Positions 19,117 to 32,693 of a DNA stretch of 33,865 nucleotides are shown in pieces. Origin of the DNA: Halomonas sp. DQ26W (GTDB taxonomy: Bacteria > Pseudomonadota > Gammaproteobacteria > Pseudomonadales > Halomonadaceae). Position numbers and translations under genes: made by a program. Under the pieces are notes generated by a model. That model ran no database searches and was not told the origin of the DNA. It saw only the letters and a list, made by a program, of their open reading frames with translations. The stretch's first letter is position 1. Each line of letters opens with the position of its first letter. The stretch is from the NCBI RefSeq assembly GCF_003339685.1, contig NZ_QPKI01000035.1, forward strand, positions 1-33,865. The letters are read 5' to 3'.

Positions 19117-19142
19117 GCCGAGAGCACCGCTCTCGGCTTGAC
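19112..19142 (-). other. Perfect 14-bp inverted repeat at the rpoC end / rpsL promoter
   Basis: GTCAAGCCGAGAGC - GGT - GCTCTCGGCTTGAC on the minus strand, no mismatch. It begins 16 bases after the rpoC stop. It could act as the rpoC terminator, but no U-run follows on either strand. Because it contains the -35 box of the str promoter, it could equally be a protein-binding operator. Confidence 0.7.
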
Positions 19143-19157
19143 AACCTCGCACGCCGC

Positions 19158-23378
<4,221 letters not shown>

Positions 23379-23389
23379 GGAGTCGGCTC

Positions 23390-26300
23390 CTAGCTCTCTA
23401 ACTCGATATCGATGCCCAGCGAACGGATTTCCTTAACGAGTACGTTGAAGGATTCCGGCATGCCGGCATGCATGGTGTGGTCGCCGTCGACAATGCTCTT
23501 GTACATCTTGGTGCGACCTTCCACGTCGTCGGATTTCACCGTCAGCATCTCCTGGAGAGTGTAGGCGGCACCGTAGGCTTCCAGCGCCCAGACCTCCATT
23601 TCCCCGAAGCGCTGACCACCGAACTGTGCCTTGCCGCCCAGCGGCTGCTGGGTGACGAGCGAGTAGGAGCCGGTGGAACGCGCGTGCATCTTGTCGTCGA
23701 CCAGGTGATTGAGCTTGAGCATGTACATGTAGCCCACCGTGACTGGCCGGTCGAAGGCATCACCGGTGCGCCCGTCATACAGGGCCATCTGGCCGGAGTC
23801 CGGCAGGTCGGCCAAGCGCAGCAGATGCTTGATTTCGCTCTCATCGGCGCCGTCGAACACCGGCGAGGCCATCGGCACGCCGCTGCGCAAGTTCTTCGCC
23901 AGGGCGATAACCTCGTCGTCGCTGAGCGTGTCAAGGTTCTCGACCCGGGTACCGATAGCCGAGTTGTAGACCTTGTCCAGAAACTCGCGAATTTCGGTCA
24001 CCTGCTGGTCTCGGGCATCTCGGAGCATGGCATCGATCTTCACACCCAGCCCCTGAGCCGCGAGACCCAGGTGAGTCTCGAGGATCTGACCCACGTTCAT
24101 CCGCGACGGTACGCCCAACGGGTTAAGAACGACGTCCACCGAAACACCATTGTCATCGAAGGGCATGTCCTCGACCGGCATGATGGCGGAGATGACGCCC
24201 TTGTTACCGTGACGGCCGGCCATCTTGTCACCCGGCTGGATACGACGCTTGACCGCCATGTAGACCTTGACGATCTTGAGCACGCCCGGCGCCAGATCGT
24301 CGCCTTGGGTAAGCTTGCGCTTCTTGTCCTCGAACCGCTCCTCCATCTCCTTGCGGCGGTTCTCCAACTGCTCGTCGGCCTGGGCCAGCAGCTCGTTGAG
24401 CGACTCGTCCTGCAGACGCAGCTTGAACCACTGCTGGCGCGGCAGCTCCTCCAGGTAGCTCTCGGAGAGCACGTCGCCCTTCTTGAGCTTGGGTCCGCCA
24501 TTCACCGCCACGCCATTCAGGGTGCGCTTGAGGCGCTCGAAGGTGGCATCCTCGGCGATGCGATAAGTTTCCTGAAGATCCTTGCGCACCTCGTCGAGTT
24601 GCATCTGCTCGATGGCAAGTGCCCGGGAGTCCTTCTCGACGCCGTCTCGGGTGAAGACCTGAACGTCGATGACGGTACCCTTCATGCCAGTGGGGGCACG
24701 CAGGGAAGTGTCCTTCACGTCGGAAGCCTTCTCGCCGAAGATCGCGCGCAGCAACTTCTCCTCGGGGGTCAGTTGAGTCTCACCCTTGGGCGTGACCTTG
24801 CCAACCAGGATGTCACCCGGGCCGACTTCCGCACCGATATAGACCACACCTGCCTCGTCCAGCTTGGAGAGCGCCGACTCGCCGACATTGGGGATATCGG
24901 AAGTGATCTCCTCCGGCCCCAGCTTGGTGTCGCGGGAGACGCAGGTCAGCTCCTGGATGTGGATGGTGGTGAAGCGATCCTCCTGCACCACACGCTCCGA
25001 GAGCAGGATCGAGTCTTCGAAGTTGTAGCCGTTCCAAGGCATGAAGGCGATGCGCATGTTCTGGCCCAGAGCCAGGTCACCCATGTCGACGGAGGGGCCG
25101 TCAGCCAGGATGTCACCGCGGGCCACGGTATCGCCGGGACGCACGATGGGACGCTGGTTCATGCAAGTATTCTGATTGGACCGCACGTATTTGGTGAGGT
25201 TGTAGATATCGACGCCAGCCTCGCCGCCGATGATCTCATCCTCGTTGATACGCACCACGATCCGCCGTGCATCGACCGAGTCGATCACGCCGCCGCGACG
25301 CGCCACGGCGCAGACACCGGAATCTCGCGCCACGAAGCGCTCCATGCCGGTACCCACCAGCGGTTTCTCAGCACGCAGCGTCGGCACCGCCTGACGCTGC
25401 ATGTTCGAGCCCATCAGGGCGCGGTTGGCATCATCGTGCTCGAGGAACGGAATCAGCGCCGCGGCCACGGAGACCACCTGGCGCGGAGAGACGTCCATCA
25501 ACGTCACCTGTTCAGGACGCATGAAGGTGGTCTCACCCTTGTGGCGCACCTGGACCAGGTCGTCATCCAGCTTGTTGGATTCGTCCACGGCTGCCGAGGC
25601 CTGGGCGATGACATAGTCGCCCTCCTCTATGGCCGAGAGGTGCACGACATCGTCAGTCACCTGGCGGTCCACCACCTTGCGATACGGCGTCTCGAGGAAA
25701 CCGTAGCTGTTGGTATGGCTGTAGGTGGCCAACGAGTTGATCAGGCCGATGTTGGGTCCTTCCGGTGTCTCGATAGGACACAGGCGACCGTAGTGGGTAG
25801 CGTGAACGTCGCGCACTTCGAAGCCAGCCCGTTCGCGGGTCAGGCCGCCTGGCCCAAGCGCTGAGACCCGGCGCTTGTGAGTGACCTCGGAGAGCGGGTT
25901 GTTCTGGTCCATGAACTGGGAGAGCTGGCTGGAACCGAAGAACTCCTTGACCGCCGCGGCGACGGGTTTGGCGTTGATCAGGTCCTGCGGCATCAGGCCT
26001 TCGCTCTCAGCCATGGAGAGGCGTTCCTTGACCGCACGCTCGACACGCACCAAGCCGACGCGGAACTGGTTCTCGGCCATCTCGCCGACACAGCGAATAC
26101 GGCGGTTGCCCAGGTGATCGATATCGTCGACTTCACCGAAGCCGTTACGAATGTAGATCAATTCCTTGAGCACATCGAGAATGTCACGGTTATCGAGTAC
26201 GCCCGAACCGGTATCCCCTTCACGACGCAAGCGACGGTTGAACTTCATGCGACCGACGCCCGACAGGTCGTAGCGGTCCTCGGTGAAGAACAGGTTGTGG

Positions 26301-27469
26301 AACAGGGTCTCGGCGGCTTCCTTGGTGGGAGGCTCGCCAGGACGCATCATGCGGTAGATCTCGACCAGCGCCTCGAGCTGGGAACCGGTAGTATCCAACC
26401 GCAGCGTGTCGGAGAGGAAGGAACCACAGTCGAGATCGTTGGTGTACAGCGTCTCGATGGTGGTGATGCCAGCCTGCCCGAGCTTCTCGAGCAGCTCGGG
26501 AGTGATCACGGTATTGCAGGGGCAGATCAGCTCACCGGTGCTGGAATCGACCTGATCACGAGCCAACGTCTTGCCGAACAGATAGTCCATCGGCACATCG
26601 AGACGCTCCAGTCCGGATTTCTCCAGCTGGCGGATATGCTTCTGGGTGATGCGCCGGCCTTCCTCGACGATGAGGTTGCCGTCGCCATCCTTGATGTCGA
26701 AGGTGGCGGTTTCACCGCGCAGGCGCGACGGCACCAGTTCCACAGAGAAACCGCCTTTCTCGATGTGGAAAGTGCTGGTCTCGAAAAACTCGTCGAGAAC
26801 CTCCTCGGCGGTCAATCCCAAGGCACGCAGCAGCACGGTGGCCGGCAGTTTGCGGCGACGGTCGATACGCACGAAGACGTTGTCCTTGGGATCGAACTCA
26901 AAGTCGAGCCAGGAGCCGCGATAAGGGATTACGCGAGCCGAGTAGAGCAGCTTGCCGGAGGAGTGGCTCTTGCCCTTGTCATGATCGAAGAACACGCCGG
27001 GAGAGCGATGTAGCTGGGAGACGATGACCCGCTCGGTACCGTTGACCACGAAGGTCCCGTTCTCGGTCATCAGGGGGATTTCCCCCATATAGACTTCCTG
27101 CTCCTTGATGTCTTTGATGGCCTTGTTCGAGGAGTCCCGATCGTAGATGATCAGGCGAACCTTGACCCGCAAGGGAGCTGAATAGGTAACGCCACGCAAC
27201 TGACACTCCTTGACGTCGAAGGCCGGAGTGCCGAAACGGTAGCTGACATACTCGAGCGCGGCGTTGCCGGAAAAGCTCTCGATCGGGAACACGGACTTGA
27301 ATGCCGCGTGAAGTCCGCTCTCGAGGCGCTCATCGGCCGAGCGATCCTGCTGGAGGAAGTCGTAATAGGAATCAAGCTGGATCGCCAGCAGGTAGGGCAC
27401 ATCCATCACTTGGGGCAGTTTGCCGAAATCCTTGCGGATGCGTTTTTTCTCAGTGTATGAGTAAGCCAT
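23390..27469 (-). CDS. rpoB: DNA-directed RNA polymerase subunit beta
   Basis: Forms the other half of the active site and the rifampicin pocket. 1359 residues (E. coli 1342). The rifampicin region reads [20 protein letters not shown] then [11 protein letters not shown], so the positions equivalent to E. coli D516, H526 and S531 are wild type. The C-terminal part contains [15 protein letters not shown] and the switch/clamp contact [20 protein letters not shown]. Starts ATG at 27467-27469 after GGGGA. Preceded by a 234-base region with an attenuator and hairpins. Confidence 0.99.
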   Translation of the reverse strand: MAYSYTEKKRIRKDFGKLPQVMDVPYLLAIQLDSYYDFLQQDRSADERLESGLHAAFKSVFPIESFSGNAALEYVSYRFGTPAFDVKECQLRGVTYSAPLRVKVRLIIYDRDSSNKAIKDIKEQEVYMGEIPLMTENGTFVVNGTERVIVSQLHRSPGVFFDHDKGKSHSSGKLLYSARVIPYRGSWLDFEFDPKDNVFVRIDRRRKLPATVLLRALGLTAEEVLDEFFETSTFHIEKGGFSVELVPSRLRGETATFDIKDGDGNLIVEEGRRITQKHIRQLEKSGLERLDVPMDYLFGKTLARDQVDSSTGELICPCNTVITPELLEKLGQAGITTIETLYTNDLDCGSFLSDTLRLDTTGSQLEALVEIYRMMRPGEPPTKEAAETLFHNLFFTEDRYDLSGVGRMKFNRRLRREGDTGSGVLDNRDILDVLKELIYIRNGFGEVDDIDHLGNRRIRCVGEMAENQFRVGLVRVERAVKERLSMAESEGLMPQDLINAKPVAAAVKEFFGSSQLSQFMDQNNPLSEVTHKRRVSALGPGGLTRERAGFEVRDVHATHYGRLCPIETPEGPNIGLINSLATYSHTNSYGFLETPYRKVVDRQVTDDVVHLSAIEEGDYVIAQASAAVDESNKLDDDLVQVRHKGETTFMRPEQVTLMDVSPRQVVSVAAALIPFLEHDDANRALMGSNMQRQAVPTLRAEKPLVGTGMERFVARDSGVCAVARRGGVIDSVDARRIVVRINEDEIIGGEAGVDIYNLTKYVRSNQNTCMNQRPIVRPGDTVARGDILADGPSVDMGDLALGQNMRIAFMPWNGYNFEDSILLSERVVQEDRFTTIHIQELTCVSRDTKLGPEEITSDIPNVGESALSKLDEAGVVYIGAEVGPGDILVGKVTPKGETQLTPEEKLLRAIFGEKASDVKDTSLRAPTGMKGTVIDVQVFTRDGVEKDSRALAIEQMQLDEVRKDLQETYRIAEDATFERLKRTLNGVAVNGGPKLKKGDVLSESYLEELPRQQWFKLRLQDESLNELLAQADEQLENRRKEMEERFEDKKRKLTQGDDLAPGVLKIVKVYMAVKRRIQPGDKMAGRHGNKGVISAIMPVEDMPFDDNGVSVDVVLNPLGVPSRMNVGQILETHLGLAAQGLGVKIDAMLRDARDQQVTEIREFLDKVYNSAIGTRVENLDTLSDDEVIALAKNLRSGVPMASPVFDGADESEIKHLLRLADLPDSGQMALYDGRTGDAFDRPVTVGYMYMLKLNHLVDDKMHARSTGSYSLVTQQPLGGKAQFGGQRFGEMEVWALEAYGAAYTLQEMLTVKSDDVEGRTKMYKSIVDGDHTMHAGMPESFNVLVKEIRSLGIDIELES

Positions 27470-27520
27470 CTGTATTCCCCAGCTTGTTCACCATGGGTGA
27501 CCGATGCGTGGTCGGCGCCA

Positions 27521-27544
27521 CCTGACGGGCTCGACCCCGTCAGG
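27521..27544 (-). other. Hairpin 2 in the rplL-rpoB gap
   Basis: CCTGACGGG - GTCGAG - CCCGTCAGG on the minus strand: perfect 9-bp stem with a 6-base loop, extendable with GGCGC pairing. It lies about 50 bases before the rpoB start. E. coli has an RNase III processing site in this gap; this may be the counterpart. Confidence 0.5.
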
Positions 27545-27548
27545 CGCT

Positions 27549-27581
27549 GACGGCAAGCTCCCAGGAGGGTAGCTCGCCGTC
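27549..27581 (-). other. Hairpin 1 in the rplL-rpoB gap
   Basis: GACGGCGAGCT pairs with AGCTTGCCGTC on the minus strand (11 bp, one G-U), with an inner CCC/GGG pair in the loop. No U-run follows. Together with the neighbouring hairpin it could form a long double-stranded RNase III substrate. Confidence 0.5.
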
Positions 27582-27627
27582 GGGATTCTTCTAGCGGCGC
27601 TGCAACGGCAGGCGGCTAGTGCAACAG

Positions 27628-27662
27628 AAAAAGGCCGGCAGCGGGAGGGCCCGCCACCAGCC
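27628..27662 (-). terminator. Attenuator between rplL and rpoB
   Basis: GGCTGGTGGCGGG - CCCT - CCCGCTGCCGGCC on the minus strand gives a 13-bp stem with three G-U pairs, followed by UUUUU. Position matches the partial terminator of E. coli that lowers rpoBC expression relative to rplJL. G-U pairs may weaken it, in keeping with partial read-through. Confidence 0.8.
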
Positions 27663-27703
27663 GTGGAAGCTTACGCAGCGCGTGAAGCCATGGGGCACAA
27701 GGA

Positions 27704-28072
27704 TTACTTGAGCTCCACGCTCGCGCCGGCTTCTTCCAACTTCTTCTTGGCCGCTTCGGCGTCGTCCTTCGACAAGCCTTCCTTGATGGTTGCCGGCGCG
27801 CCGTCGACGGCGCCCTTGGCTTCCTTCAGGCCCAGGCCGGTAAGTTCGCGAACCGCCTTGATCACGTTGACTTTCTTCTCACCAGCGCTGGTCAGGACCA
27901 GGTCAAACTCGGTCTGTTCTTCGACGACTTCGCCAGCGGCAGCCGGGCCAGCCATGACGGCGGCAGCGGCAGAAACGCCAAATTTCTCTTCCATCGCTTC
28001 AATCAGCTCGACGACTTCCATGACGGACATGTCGGCGACGGCGTTGATGATGTCTTCTTTGGTCAGTGCCAT
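27704..28072 (-). CDS. rplL: 50S ribosomal protein L7/L12
   Basis: Stalk protein that recruits translation factors, present in several copies on L10. 122 residues (E. coli 121). N-terminal dimerisation domain [20 protein letters not shown], an Ala/Gly hinge ([15 protein letters not shown], 34-48), and the factor-binding domain with [20 protein letters not shown] and a C-terminus ASVELK. Ends with 234 bases before rpoB. Acidic, as usual for this protein. Confidence 0.99.
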   Translation of the reverse strand: MALTKEDIINAVADMSVMEVVELIEAMEEKFGVSAAAAVMAGPAAAGEVVEEQTEFDLVLTSAGEKKVNVIKAVRELTGLGLKEAKGAVDGAPATIKEGLSKDDAEAAKKKLEEAGASVELK

Positions 28073-28161
28073 TTTGGTCTTCCTAACTTTGCGGGAGCCT
28101 CGGCGCGCCGAGCGCTCGTCTATTCAGAGTTCGATTCAGGCTGCAGGAACGAGTTCGCCGA

Positions 28162-28665
28162 TCAGGCGGCCTCTTCCTGCTTCTGGTCGCGCAGGGCGGC
28201 CAGAGTACGAACCAGCTTGCCGGCGGATGCTTCCTTCATGACGGACATCAGCTTGGCGATGGCCTCGTCATAAGTCGGCAGCGTTGCCAGTCGGTCAATG
28301 TCGCTTGCCGGAATCAGCTCGCCTTCGTAGGCCAACGCCTTCACTTCAAAGTTCTGATCCTGCTTGGAAAACTCCTTAAACAGCCGGGCGGCAGCGCCCG
28401 GATGCTCAGTGGAGAAGGCCAGCAGTGTCGGACCGATGAAGCTCTCGCTCAGGCATTCCCACTGGGTGCCTGAGAGGGCGCGGCGTGCCAGGGTGTTGCG
28501 GACAACACGAATCTGCACGCCATTCTCGCGGGCCTGCTTGCGCAGGTCGGTCATCTTCTCGACCGTGACACCACGAGAATCGGCAACTACGACGGAGAGT
28601 GCGCCCTTGGCCGCTTCACTGACCTCGGCAACGATCGCCTTCTTGCCTTCGAGTGCTAGTGGCAC
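28162..28665 (-). CDS. rplJ: 50S ribosomal protein L10
   Basis: Base of the L7/L12 stalk and autoregulator of rplJL. I choose the GTG at 28663-28665 ([20 protein letters not shown], read as Met), 8 bases after a strong AAGGAG, giving 167 residues (E. coli 165). The longer frame to 28719 runs through the leader hairpin and has no conserved residues. Core [20 protein letters not shown] and [15 protein letters not shown]; the C-terminal helix that binds L7/L12 dimers is complete. Confidence 0.96.
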   Translation of the reverse strand: MPLALEGKKAIVAEVSEAAKGALSVVVADSRGVTVEKMTDLRKQARENGVQIRVVRNTLARRALSGTQWECLSESFIGPTLLAFSTEHPGAAARLFKEFSKQDQNFEVKALAYEGELIPASDIDRLATLPTYDEAIAKLMSVMKEASAGKLVRTLAALRDQKQEEAA

Positions 28666-28974
28666 AGTGATCACTCCTTCGTGCCGGAACCTCGCAGGGC
28701 GGGTTCCGAGGGTTACCATCTCTTCCGTAGGCCGTCTTGTGACGAATTCCGGAAGTCCCGGGTGATGGTGCTCACCAGCGATCTGGCGGCCACACCATCT
28801 GCGCAGGCACCCACGCCGGGGACATTAAGCCGCCACTCGAGAGCGGCGGCGCCTGCGGTCTTTGACGGCGCCCCTCGCACCCTGCCTCGCAAGGCGCTCG
28901 GGGACCGCAAAGTTCTTGCAAACTACGCTTTCTGCGCGCTGCCGATACCCAGCAGCACGTCACTCTCACCCCGG
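28666..28974 (-). promoter_or_regulatory. rplJ leader region (candidate L10 autoregulatory leader)
   Basis: A 309-base gene-free stretch between rplA and rplJ. It can fold into a branched structure: CGCAGGC (28851-28857 on the minus strand) pairs with GCCTGCG (28802-28808), enclosing a GCCGCC...GGCGGC hairpin (28829-28850). A CGGAACC...GGTTCCG hairpin (28685-28708) sits just before the ribosome binding site. In E. coli the L10-L12 complex represses rplJL through such a leader. I found no convincing -35/-10 pair in it, so transcription may come from upstream. Confidence 0.65.
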
Positions 28975-29667
28975 CTACACTAGCGCGGAGTGGTCGAGGG
29001 TCAGACCCGGGCCCATGGTAGTGGACAGGGTGACCTTCTTGAGATAGATACCCTTGGACGTGCTCGGCTTGAGACGTTTGAGGTCGGCAACCAGCGCTTC
29101 CAGGTTGCCCTGGATGGCAGTTGCCTCGAAGTCGACCTTGCCCAAAGTGGTATGGATAATGCCGTTCTTGTCAGTACGAAAACGTACTTGGCCGGCCTTG
29201 GCATTCTTGACTGCAGTCGCCACGTCCGGCGTCACGGTGCCAACCTTGGGATTGGGCATCAGACCGCGCGGACCGAGGATCTGGCCCAGCTGACCGACGA
29301 CACGCATGGCATCCGGTGAAGCGATGACCACGTCGAAGTTGAGCTGGCCTTTCTTGACCTGCTCGGCCAGATCGTCCATGCCGACGATATCGGCACCGGC
29401 TTCCTTCGCGGCATCGGCGTTGGCACCCTGGGTAAACACGGCGACGCGTACGTCCTTGCCGGTACCGTTGGGCATCACGGTGGCACCACGTACCACCTGG
29501 TCGGATTTACGCGGATCGACGCCCAGATTGATGGCAACGTCGAGAGACTCCTTGAACTTGACAGTGGACAGCTCATTGAGCAGCGCCACGGCCTCTTCCA
29601 GAGAGTACGCCTTGGTCGGGTCGACCTTTTCGCGAATCGTCTGGGCACGCTTGGACAGTTTAGCCAT
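28975..29667 (-). CDS. rplA: 50S ribosomal protein L1
   Basis: Mobile L1 stalk protein that guides E-site tRNA; in many bacteria it represses rplKA by binding its mRNA. 230 residues (E. coli 234). N-terminus [20 protein letters not shown]; signature [20 protein letters not shown]; the [11 protein letters not shown] segment follows. Stop is TAG. Located 2 bases after rplK. Confidence 0.99.
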   Translation of the reverse strand: MAKLSKRAQTIREKVDPTKAYSLEEAVALLNELSTVKFKESLDVAINLGVDPRKSDQVVRGATVMPNGTGKDVRVAVFTQGANADAAKEAGADIVGMDDLAEQVKKGQLNFDVVIASPDAMRVVGQLGQILGPRGLMPNPKVGTVTPDVATAVKNAKAGQVRFRTDKNGIIHTTLGKVDFEATAIQGNLEALVADLKRLKPSTSKGIYLKKVTLSTTMGPGLTLDHSALV

Positions 29668-29669
29668 GA

Positions 29670-30101
29670 TCAGAGACCCTCCACGTTCAGGCCCATGCTG
29701 CGGGCGCTACCAGCAATGGTACGCACAGCGGCGTCGAGATCGGCAGCCGTCAGGTCCGGCTCCTTGGTCTTGGCGATCTCCTCGAGCTGCTCGCGGGTCA
29801 CGGTGCCGACCTTCTTCTTGTTCGGCTCGCCTGAGCCGGACTTGATCCCGGCCGCCTTCTTCAGCAGGACGGCCGCAGGCGGCGTCTTGGTGATGAAGGT
29901 GAAACTGCGGTCGGAGTATACGGTGATGACCACAGGAGTCGGCAGACCCGACTCGATCTCCTGCGTGGCCGCATTGAAGGCCTTGCAGAATTCCATGATA
30001 TTGACACCGTGCTGACCCAGCGCGGGTCCCACGGGGGGGCTCGGATTGGCCTTACCGGCTGCGACCTGCAGCTTGATGTAAGCCTGTACTTTCTTGGCCA
30101 T
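29670..30101 (-). CDS. rplK: 50S ribosomal protein L11
   Basis: GTPase-associated-centre protein required for stringent-response sensing by RelA. 143 residues (E. coli 142). Proline-rich switch in [20 protein letters not shown], and C-terminal RNA-binding domain with [20 protein letters not shown] and [16 protein letters not shown]. Start ATG at 30099-30101 after CTGGAG. Confidence 0.99.
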   Translation of the reverse strand: MAKKVQAYIKLQVAAGKANPSPPVGPALGQHGVNIMEFCKAFNAATQEIESGLPTPVVITVYSDRSFTFITKTPPAAVLLKKAAGIKSGSGEPNKKKVGTVTREQLEEIAKTKEPDLTAADLDAAVRTIAGSARSMGLNVEGL

Positions 30102-30115
30102 GATGGACTCCAGTT

Positions 30116-30140
30116 GGGTAATAGCGCCTTTCGGCTCCCC
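30116..30140 (-). promoter_or_regulatory. Candidate L1-binding site in the rplK leader
   Basis: Minus strand GGG-GA-GCC-GAAA-GGC-GCTATTA-CCC: two short helices separated by an asymmetric internal loop, capped by GAAA. This resembles the general form of L1 sites on 23S rRNA and on the rplK leader mRNA of other bacteria. It ends 14 bases before the rplK ATG, where L1 binding would block translation. Confidence 0.5.
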
Positions 30141-30142
30141 GG

Positions 30143-30165
30143 GTTATACGGCCGCCTCGGCGGCC
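30143..30165 (-). promoter_or_regulatory. Possible -10 box and inverted repeat before rplK
   Basis: TATAAC (30143-30148) on the minus strand is preceded one base upstream by the inverted repeat GGCCGCC-GA-GGCGGCC (30150-30165). No good -35 box is at the right distance (ACGTCT at 17, CTGACG at 20 bases), so promoter activity is uncertain. If active, the start would be just at the L1-like hairpin. Confidence 0.35.
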
Positions 30166-30191
30166 AGACGTCAGATGCCTGGCAGAGAGGA

Positions 30192-30725
30192 TTACTCCTT
30201 CTCGACCTGGGCAAATTCCAATTCGACCGGTGTCGCACGACCGAAAATCAGCACGCTGACATGGAGGCGACTTTTGTCATAATTCACTTCCTCGACCACG
30301 CCATTGAAGTCAGCGAAGGGACCGTCGACGACCCTCACGGACTGACCCGGCTCGAAAATGGTCTTGGGGCGTGGCTTGTCAGTGCCATCTTTCACCCGAC
30401 GAAGGATGGCATCGGCCTCCTTCTGTGTGATCGGTGCCGGCTTCTCCTTGGTCCCACCGATGAAGCCCATGACTCGCGGCGTCTCGTTGACCAGATGCCA
30501 GGTGCCGTCATCCATTTCCATCTCGACCAGAACGTAGCCAGGATAGAATTTACGCTCGCTCTTGCGGCGCTTGCCATCCCGCATTTCGACGACTTCTTCG
30601 GTCGGCACCAGAATCTCGCCGAAGCGGTCTTCCATGCCATACATCTTCACGCGTTCCAGCAGGGAACGCATGACATGCTTCTCGAAGCCGGAGTAGGCGT
30701 GGACGACGTACCAACGCTTGGACAT
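30192..30725 (-). CDS. nusG: Transcription termination/antitermination factor NusG
   Basis: Binds the RNA polymerase clamp with its NGN domain and Rho or S10 with its KOW domain. I choose the ATG at 30723-30725 ([20 protein letters not shown]), giving 177 residues (E. coli 181). A longer frame to 30785 overlaps secE and has no conserved residues. The NGN domain includes [14 protein letters not shown]; the KOW motif [20 protein letters not shown] lies near residue 125. Located 8 bases after secE. Confidence 0.98.
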   Translation of the reverse strand: MSKRWYVVHAYSGFEKHVMRSLLERVKMYGMEDRFGEILVPTEEVVEMRDGKRRKSERKFYPGYVLVEMEMDDGTWHLVNETPRVMGFIGGTKEKPAPITQKEADAILRRVKDGTDKPRPKTIFEPGQSVRVVDGPFADFNGVVEEVNYDKSRLHVSVLIFGRATPVELEFAQVEKE

Positions 30726-30733
30726 GAAAACTC

Positions 30734-31102
30734 CTAACCGATGACGCCGGACATCGCCCAGCCAAGAATGGTGTCGATCAGCCACAGCATCAGACCGACC
30801 ACCAGCACGGCGACAAGCACGATACCCGTGGTCTGCACGGTTTCAGGGCGGGTCGGCCACACCACCCGTTGAATTTCTTTCTTGGCGCTCTTGGCCAACT
30901 CGGCCAGGTCGCGACCCTTGGTGGTAGTCAACGCAATAGCTGCGGCTGCAGCACAGAGAACGACAACACCCAACACGCGATAGAGAATGGCCTGGTCGGC
31001 AAAGTAGGTGTTCCCCACGACAGCCACAACCAGCAACGTGATGACCACCGCCCACTTGAGCCCGTCGTGGCGCGACTCCTGCACCTCGGCGTTATGTTTC
31101 AT
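30734..31102 (-). CDS. secE: Preprotein translocase subunit SecE
   Basis: Essential clamp subunit of the SecYEG channel. 122 residues with three predicted transmembrane segments (about 17-34, 41-59 and 93-114), like the three-helix SecE of E. coli rather than the one-helix form. The conserved amphipathic helix and hinge [20 protein letters not shown] occupies 71-90. Start ATG 31100-31102, 11 bases after GAGGAG. Cotranscribed with tRNA-Trp upstream and nusG downstream. Confidence 0.98.
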   Translation of the reverse strand: MKHNAEVQESRHDGLKWAVVITLLVVAVVGNTYFADQAILYRVLGVVVLCAAAAAIALTTTKGRDLAELAKSAKKEIQRVVWPTRPETVQTTGIVLVAVLVVGLMLWLIDTILGWAMSGVIG

Positions 31103-31155
31103 GAAAACGTGACTCCTCAGGGTGCGGCAATCGAATCATATATCTGATAGATGGG

Positions 31156-31173
31156 TGCCAACCTGGGGAAGGT

Positions 31174-31178
<5 letters not shown>
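31156..31178 (-). other. Inverted repeat overlapping the 3' end of tRNA-Trp
   Basis: TGCCAACCT - TCCCC - AGGTTGGCA on the minus strand: 9-bp perfect stem. The left arm includes the last acceptor base, discriminator and CCA of tRNA-Trp. It could influence processing of the tRNA from the secE-nusG mRNA. Confidence 0.55.
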
Positions 31179-31249
<71 letters not shown>

Positions 31250-31302
31250 GTATCTTGATGCGCACAAACCCCTTGCGGGCTGCATGCACAACAGCGGGCG
31301 CT

Positions 31303-31331
31303 ATAATAGCGAAGGTCGAGCCTGCTGACAA
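31303..31331 (-). promoter_or_regulatory. Promoter of tRNA-Trp-secE-nusG
   Basis: Minus strand TTGTCA (31326-31331), 17 bases, TATTAT (31303-31308), followed by the GC-rich discriminator AGCGCCCGC, typical of promoters under stringent control. It lies between the tRNA-Thr terminator and tRNA-Trp; the leader before the tRNA is about 45 nt. Confidence 0.8.
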
Positions 31332-31355
31332 CCCCTTCCGACATTCTCGCACCGG

Positions 31356-31389
31356 AAGAAAAGAAAAGGCGAGCTTTCGCTCGCCTTTT
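31356..31389 (-). terminator. Terminator of the tRNA-Tyr-Gly-Thr operon
   Basis: AAAAGGCGAGC - GAAA - GCTCGCCTTTT on the minus strand: perfect 11-bp stem with a GAAA loop followed by CUUUUCUU. It starts 6 bases after the tRNA-Thr CCA. Confidence 0.93.
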
Positions 31390-31395
31390 CCCGTC

Positions 31396-31470
31396 TGGAG
31401 CTCATGGACGGATTTGAACCGTCGACCTCACCCTTACCAAGGGTGTGCTCTACCCCTGAGCTACATGAGC
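31396..31470 (-). tRNA. tRNA-Thr (anticodon GGT)
   Basis: 75 nt with encoded CCA. Acceptor GCTCATG/CATGAGC, anticodon stem CACCC/GGGTG with loop TTGGTAA, T arm GACGG-TTCAAAT-CCGTC. Last tRNA of the three-gene operon, immediately before the terminator. Confidence 0.97.
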
Positions 31471-31530
31471 AAAACCCTTTGGCACATCTTGCATGCCCAG
31501 CGACGACGCTTTCGTCAGCGCATACCATAC

Positions 31531-31604
<74 letters not shown>

Positions 31605-31652
31605 CTACCCACTCTGGCTGCCGAATCGCCAAAGTCGATCACGGCATGAAAC

Positions 31653-31737
<85 letters not shown>

Positions 31738-31749
31738 AATTGGCGGCTA

Positions 31750-31777
31750 ATTCTACCGCCTCTACGAACCATGTCAA
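31750..31777 (-). promoter_or_regulatory. Promoter of the tRNA-Tyr-Gly-Thr operon
   Basis: Minus strand TTGACA (31772-31777, consensus), 16 bases, TAGAAT (31750-31755). The predicted start is only a few bases before tRNA-Tyr. The rest of the gap to coaX (31778-31853) holds no clear terminator. Confidence 0.85.
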
Positions 31778-31853
31778 GTGCTTGCTTATCAGCAACTTGC
31801 TTGGGATCACCCCTAGCGGGACCGCCCCCGGCCGTGGAACGCGCTGCATTGTG

Positions 31854-32693
31854 TCAAAGCAGCATGGAGAAAGCAAGGCCCGCGCGGATTTTTTCCAGCC
31901 CTGCCGGCGCAGGCACCCGCGGGGCGCCCGACATGCGTCCGGCGCGCTCGGCGGCGGTCAGCGGAAAGCACGCCTCCAGTCCCCCATACACCATATCTGG
32001 CCAGACGGCATGGGGCGACTGCATACCGCGCGCCACGACGCGCGCATCCCCTCCGGTAAGCAGCATCGGCAACGCCACGCCCTCACGGTCACACACTTCC
32101 GCATAGATCCGGTTGATGGCGCTGACCGCCGCCATGTAAATACCGTGATTGACCGCCTCCACAGTACGCTGGCCAGGCAGCAGCAGCTCTTCGGCCTCGC
32201 TGTCGGGGTCGATGGCCACGTTACGCGTACCCAGCTTTAGGCTCTCTTTCATCAGCCGCAGTCCAGGAATGATATAACCGCCCAAGTGCCGACCACCGGG
32301 CAATACGAAGTCAACGGTGATGGCACTACCACAATCAACCGTGCAACAACCACCCGCCAACTGGTAACCCGCCAGCACCCCCATCCAGCGGTCGACTCCC
32401 AGCCGGTGAGGCTCTTCATAGCCATTGACTACGCCAAGCGCCTCAGGAACCGATCGAGCCACATGGACACCACGCACGCGACTGTGCAGTAACGAGACGG
32501 TCTGCTCCAGCACCGCCTCCCGGGCCACGCTCGAGATCCGCACGGCCTCCACCACGTCAAGATCGGGAATGTCGGAACCGGGCCTCCACTCCTCTCGAGT
32601 CCAGACCGCGCCACGCGACCGGATCTCGCTGCTATCGGCATCCTTCAGGCGCCACTTCGACAGCGTGTTACCAATGTCCAGATCAAGGATCAT
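31854..32693 (-). CDS. coaX: Type III pantothenate kinase
   Basis: First step of coenzyme A synthesis: phosphorylates pantothenate. 279 residues, somewhat longer than many family members (about 250). Acetate/sugar kinase-fold motifs: DIGNT (6-10, phosphate), GVDRW (99-103), TVDCGSAITVDF (118-129, catalytic Asp; GSA where GTA is usual), GGYIIPG (138-144) and LTGGDA near the C-terminus. Type III enzymes need a monovalent cation and are not inhibited by CoA. Start ATG overlaps the birA stop by 4 bases (ATGA), so the two are translated together. Confidence 0.96.
   Translation of the reverse strand: MILDLDIGNTLSKWRLKDADSSEIRSRGAVWTREEWRPGSDIPDLDVVEAVRISSVAREAVLEQTVSLLHSRVRGVHVARSVPEALGVVNGYEEPHRLGVDRWMGVLAGYQLAGGCCTVDCGSAITVDFVLPGGRHLGGYIIPGLRLMKESLKLGTRNVAIDPDSEAEELLLPGQRTVEAVNHGIYMAAVSAINRIYAEVCDREGVALPMLLTGGDARVVARGMQSPHAVWPDMVYGGLEACFPLTAAERAGRMSGAPRVPAPAGLEKIRAGLAFSMLL

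Noticed and set aside
23468..25864. Long plus-strand open frame opposite rpoB
   Set aside because: Antisense shadow of rpoB with the same biased composition; no start signal or motif.
28666..28719. 18-codon N-terminal extension of rplJ
   Set aside because: The extension runs through the leader hairpin and is unlike L10; the GTG at 28665 has AAGGAG at ideal spacing.
30726..30785. 20-codon N-terminal extension of nusG
   Set aside because: Overlaps secE and lacks NusG similarity; conserved NusG starts at MSKRWYVV.
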